5,590 nucleotides of DNA from Porticoccus sp. (lineage in GTDB: Bacteria > Pseudomonadota > Gammaproteobacteria > Pseudomonadales > Porticoccaceae). Positions 5,201 to 5,590 of this stretch are shown one piece after another. The notes beneath the pieces are model-generated. The model searched no databases. It was not told where the DNA came from and saw nothing but the letters and a program-made list of their open reading frames with translations. The stretch spans positions 1 to 5,590 of the forward strand of contig DRHD01000131.1 in NCBI GenBank assembly GCA_011049795.1, read 5' to 3'. Numbering within the stretch: the stretch's first letter is position 1; every line of letters begins with the position of its first letter. The translations under genes and the position numbers were made by a program.

Positions 5201-5239
5201 TGGACCGCTAAAAGCGCTGCTTCGCATCCACGCGGCCCA
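5201..5239 (+). other. Hairpin in the presumed leader of the LysE-type gene
   Basis: TGGACCGC (5201-5208) pairs with GCGGCCCA (5232-5239) with one internal A-C mismatch and a 23-nt loop. It is followed by no T-run, so it is not a terminator. It lies between the candidate promoter and the start codon; a role is unknown. Confidence 0.35.
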
Positions 5240-5278
5240 TTACCTCAGTGTTAGCAGTCTTATACCCCTAAGAAAATC

Positions 5279-5283
5279 GAGGA
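5279..5283 (+). promoter_or_regulatory. Ribosome binding site deciding a GTG start
   Basis: GAGGA lies 8 nt before the GTG at 5292. The first in-frame ATG (5319) has no such site and would cut into the first membrane segment, so GTG is preferred. Confidence 0.75.
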
Positions 5284-5291
5284 ATTAAAAA

Positions 5292-5590
5292 GTGGATGCA
5301 GTACAAATTTTAAGTTTTATGGCTGTGGCTACATTACTCGTAATTTCTCCAGGCCCCAATGGTGTCTTGATAGCTAAGACTGTTCCTATTTCGGGTAAAT
5401 CAGCAGGGTTCGCTAACATCGGTGGGGTTGTTGCAGCATTTTATATCCACGGCAGCCTATCAATATTAGGCATATCTATTTTGTTAGTTCAATCATCCCA
5501 AGCATTCTTCATATTTAAAATATTCGGTGCGACTTACCTGTGCTGGATAGGGTTAAAATCACTTCTGGCAGCATGGAGAAATGAGCAAAC
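5292..5590 (+). CDS. LysE/RhtB-family amino-acid exporter, 5' part only
   Basis: The window holds the first 99 codons of a gene that runs off the right edge; full members have about 200-215 aa. The protein starts at GTG, read as MDAVQILSFMAVATLLVISP and continuing GPNGVLIAKTVPISGKSAGF. The SPGPN motif (19-23), at the end of the first membrane helix, is the family signature, and later GATYLCWIGLKSL (79-91) is equally typical. Hydrophobic segments at about 4-24, 42-67 and 71-95 fit the first three helices of this six-helix inner-membrane fold. Family members export amino acids or related metabolites; the substrate cannot be told here. It is divergent from the truncated MocR-type regulator, which in intact form would be its likely activator. 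A hairpin and operator-like repeats lie in the 207-bp gap. Confidence 0.93.
   Translation, partial: MDAVQILSFMAVATLLVISPGPNGVLIAKTVPISGKSAGFANIGGVVAAFYIHGSLSILGISILLVQSSQAFFIFKIFGATYLCWIGLKSLLAAWRNEQ

Noticed and set aside
5160..5260. attC-like structure around the hairpin at 5201-5239 with GTTAGCA at 5250
   Set aside because: The outer boxes do not match and the flanks do not pair. Kept only as a leader hairpin.

Overview
The window looks like an accessory stretch of a gammaproteobacterial chromosome. This is inferred from gene content, the dispersed-repeat types and moderate GC; no marker gene fixes the taxon. It holds four gene-like loci separated by unusually repeat-rich spacers. The genes are a large periplasmic multicopper oxidase (+), an orphan periplasmic solute-binding protein (-), a small GIY-YIG nuclease-like protein inside an inverted-repeat cassette (-), and the start of a LysE/RhtB exporter (+) that runs off the right edge. 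Next to the exporter is the stump of a divergent MocR/GntR-type regulator.

Layout. Bases 1-286 form a gene-less unit bounded by perfect 22-bp inverted repeats (MITE-like), ending 41 bp before the oxidase start codon. Bases 328-2469 encode the oxidase, followed by a strong intrinsic terminator (2503-2542). Bases 2544-3016 are gene-less and carry the first copy of a terminator-bearing dispersed repeat (2720-2794) and a second MITE-like inverted-repeat unit (about 2816-3003, possible 6-bp target duplication TAGTTA). The solute-binding protein is at 3017-3748 (-). Bases 3749-4169 hold only a candidate promoter and a start-less micro-ORF. Bases 4170-4577 are a 408-bp unit with perfect 30-bp inverted ends built on the dRS3-type hairpin, enclosing the GIY-YIG gene. 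The second copy of the dispersed repeat is at 4601-4676, followed by apparent gene debris (4677-4904), the regulator stump (4905-5084), a likely operator region (5101-5159), and the exporter from 5292.

How it fits together. The genes do not form one pathway; each has its own orientation and boundaries. The clearest function is periplasmic copper handling or oxidation by the oxidase. It has complete copper-ligand motifs plus two related Cys/Met modules, a His-rich N-terminus and a Met/Cys/Gly tail. The right edge preserves the divergent arrangement of a MocR-type regulator and a LysE-type exporter, but the regulator has lost nearly all of its protein while the operator-like repeats remain. The best candidates for something undescribed are the duplicated Cys/Met modules in the oxidase, the GIY-YIG/dRS3-like cassette, and the twice-occurring terminator repeat.
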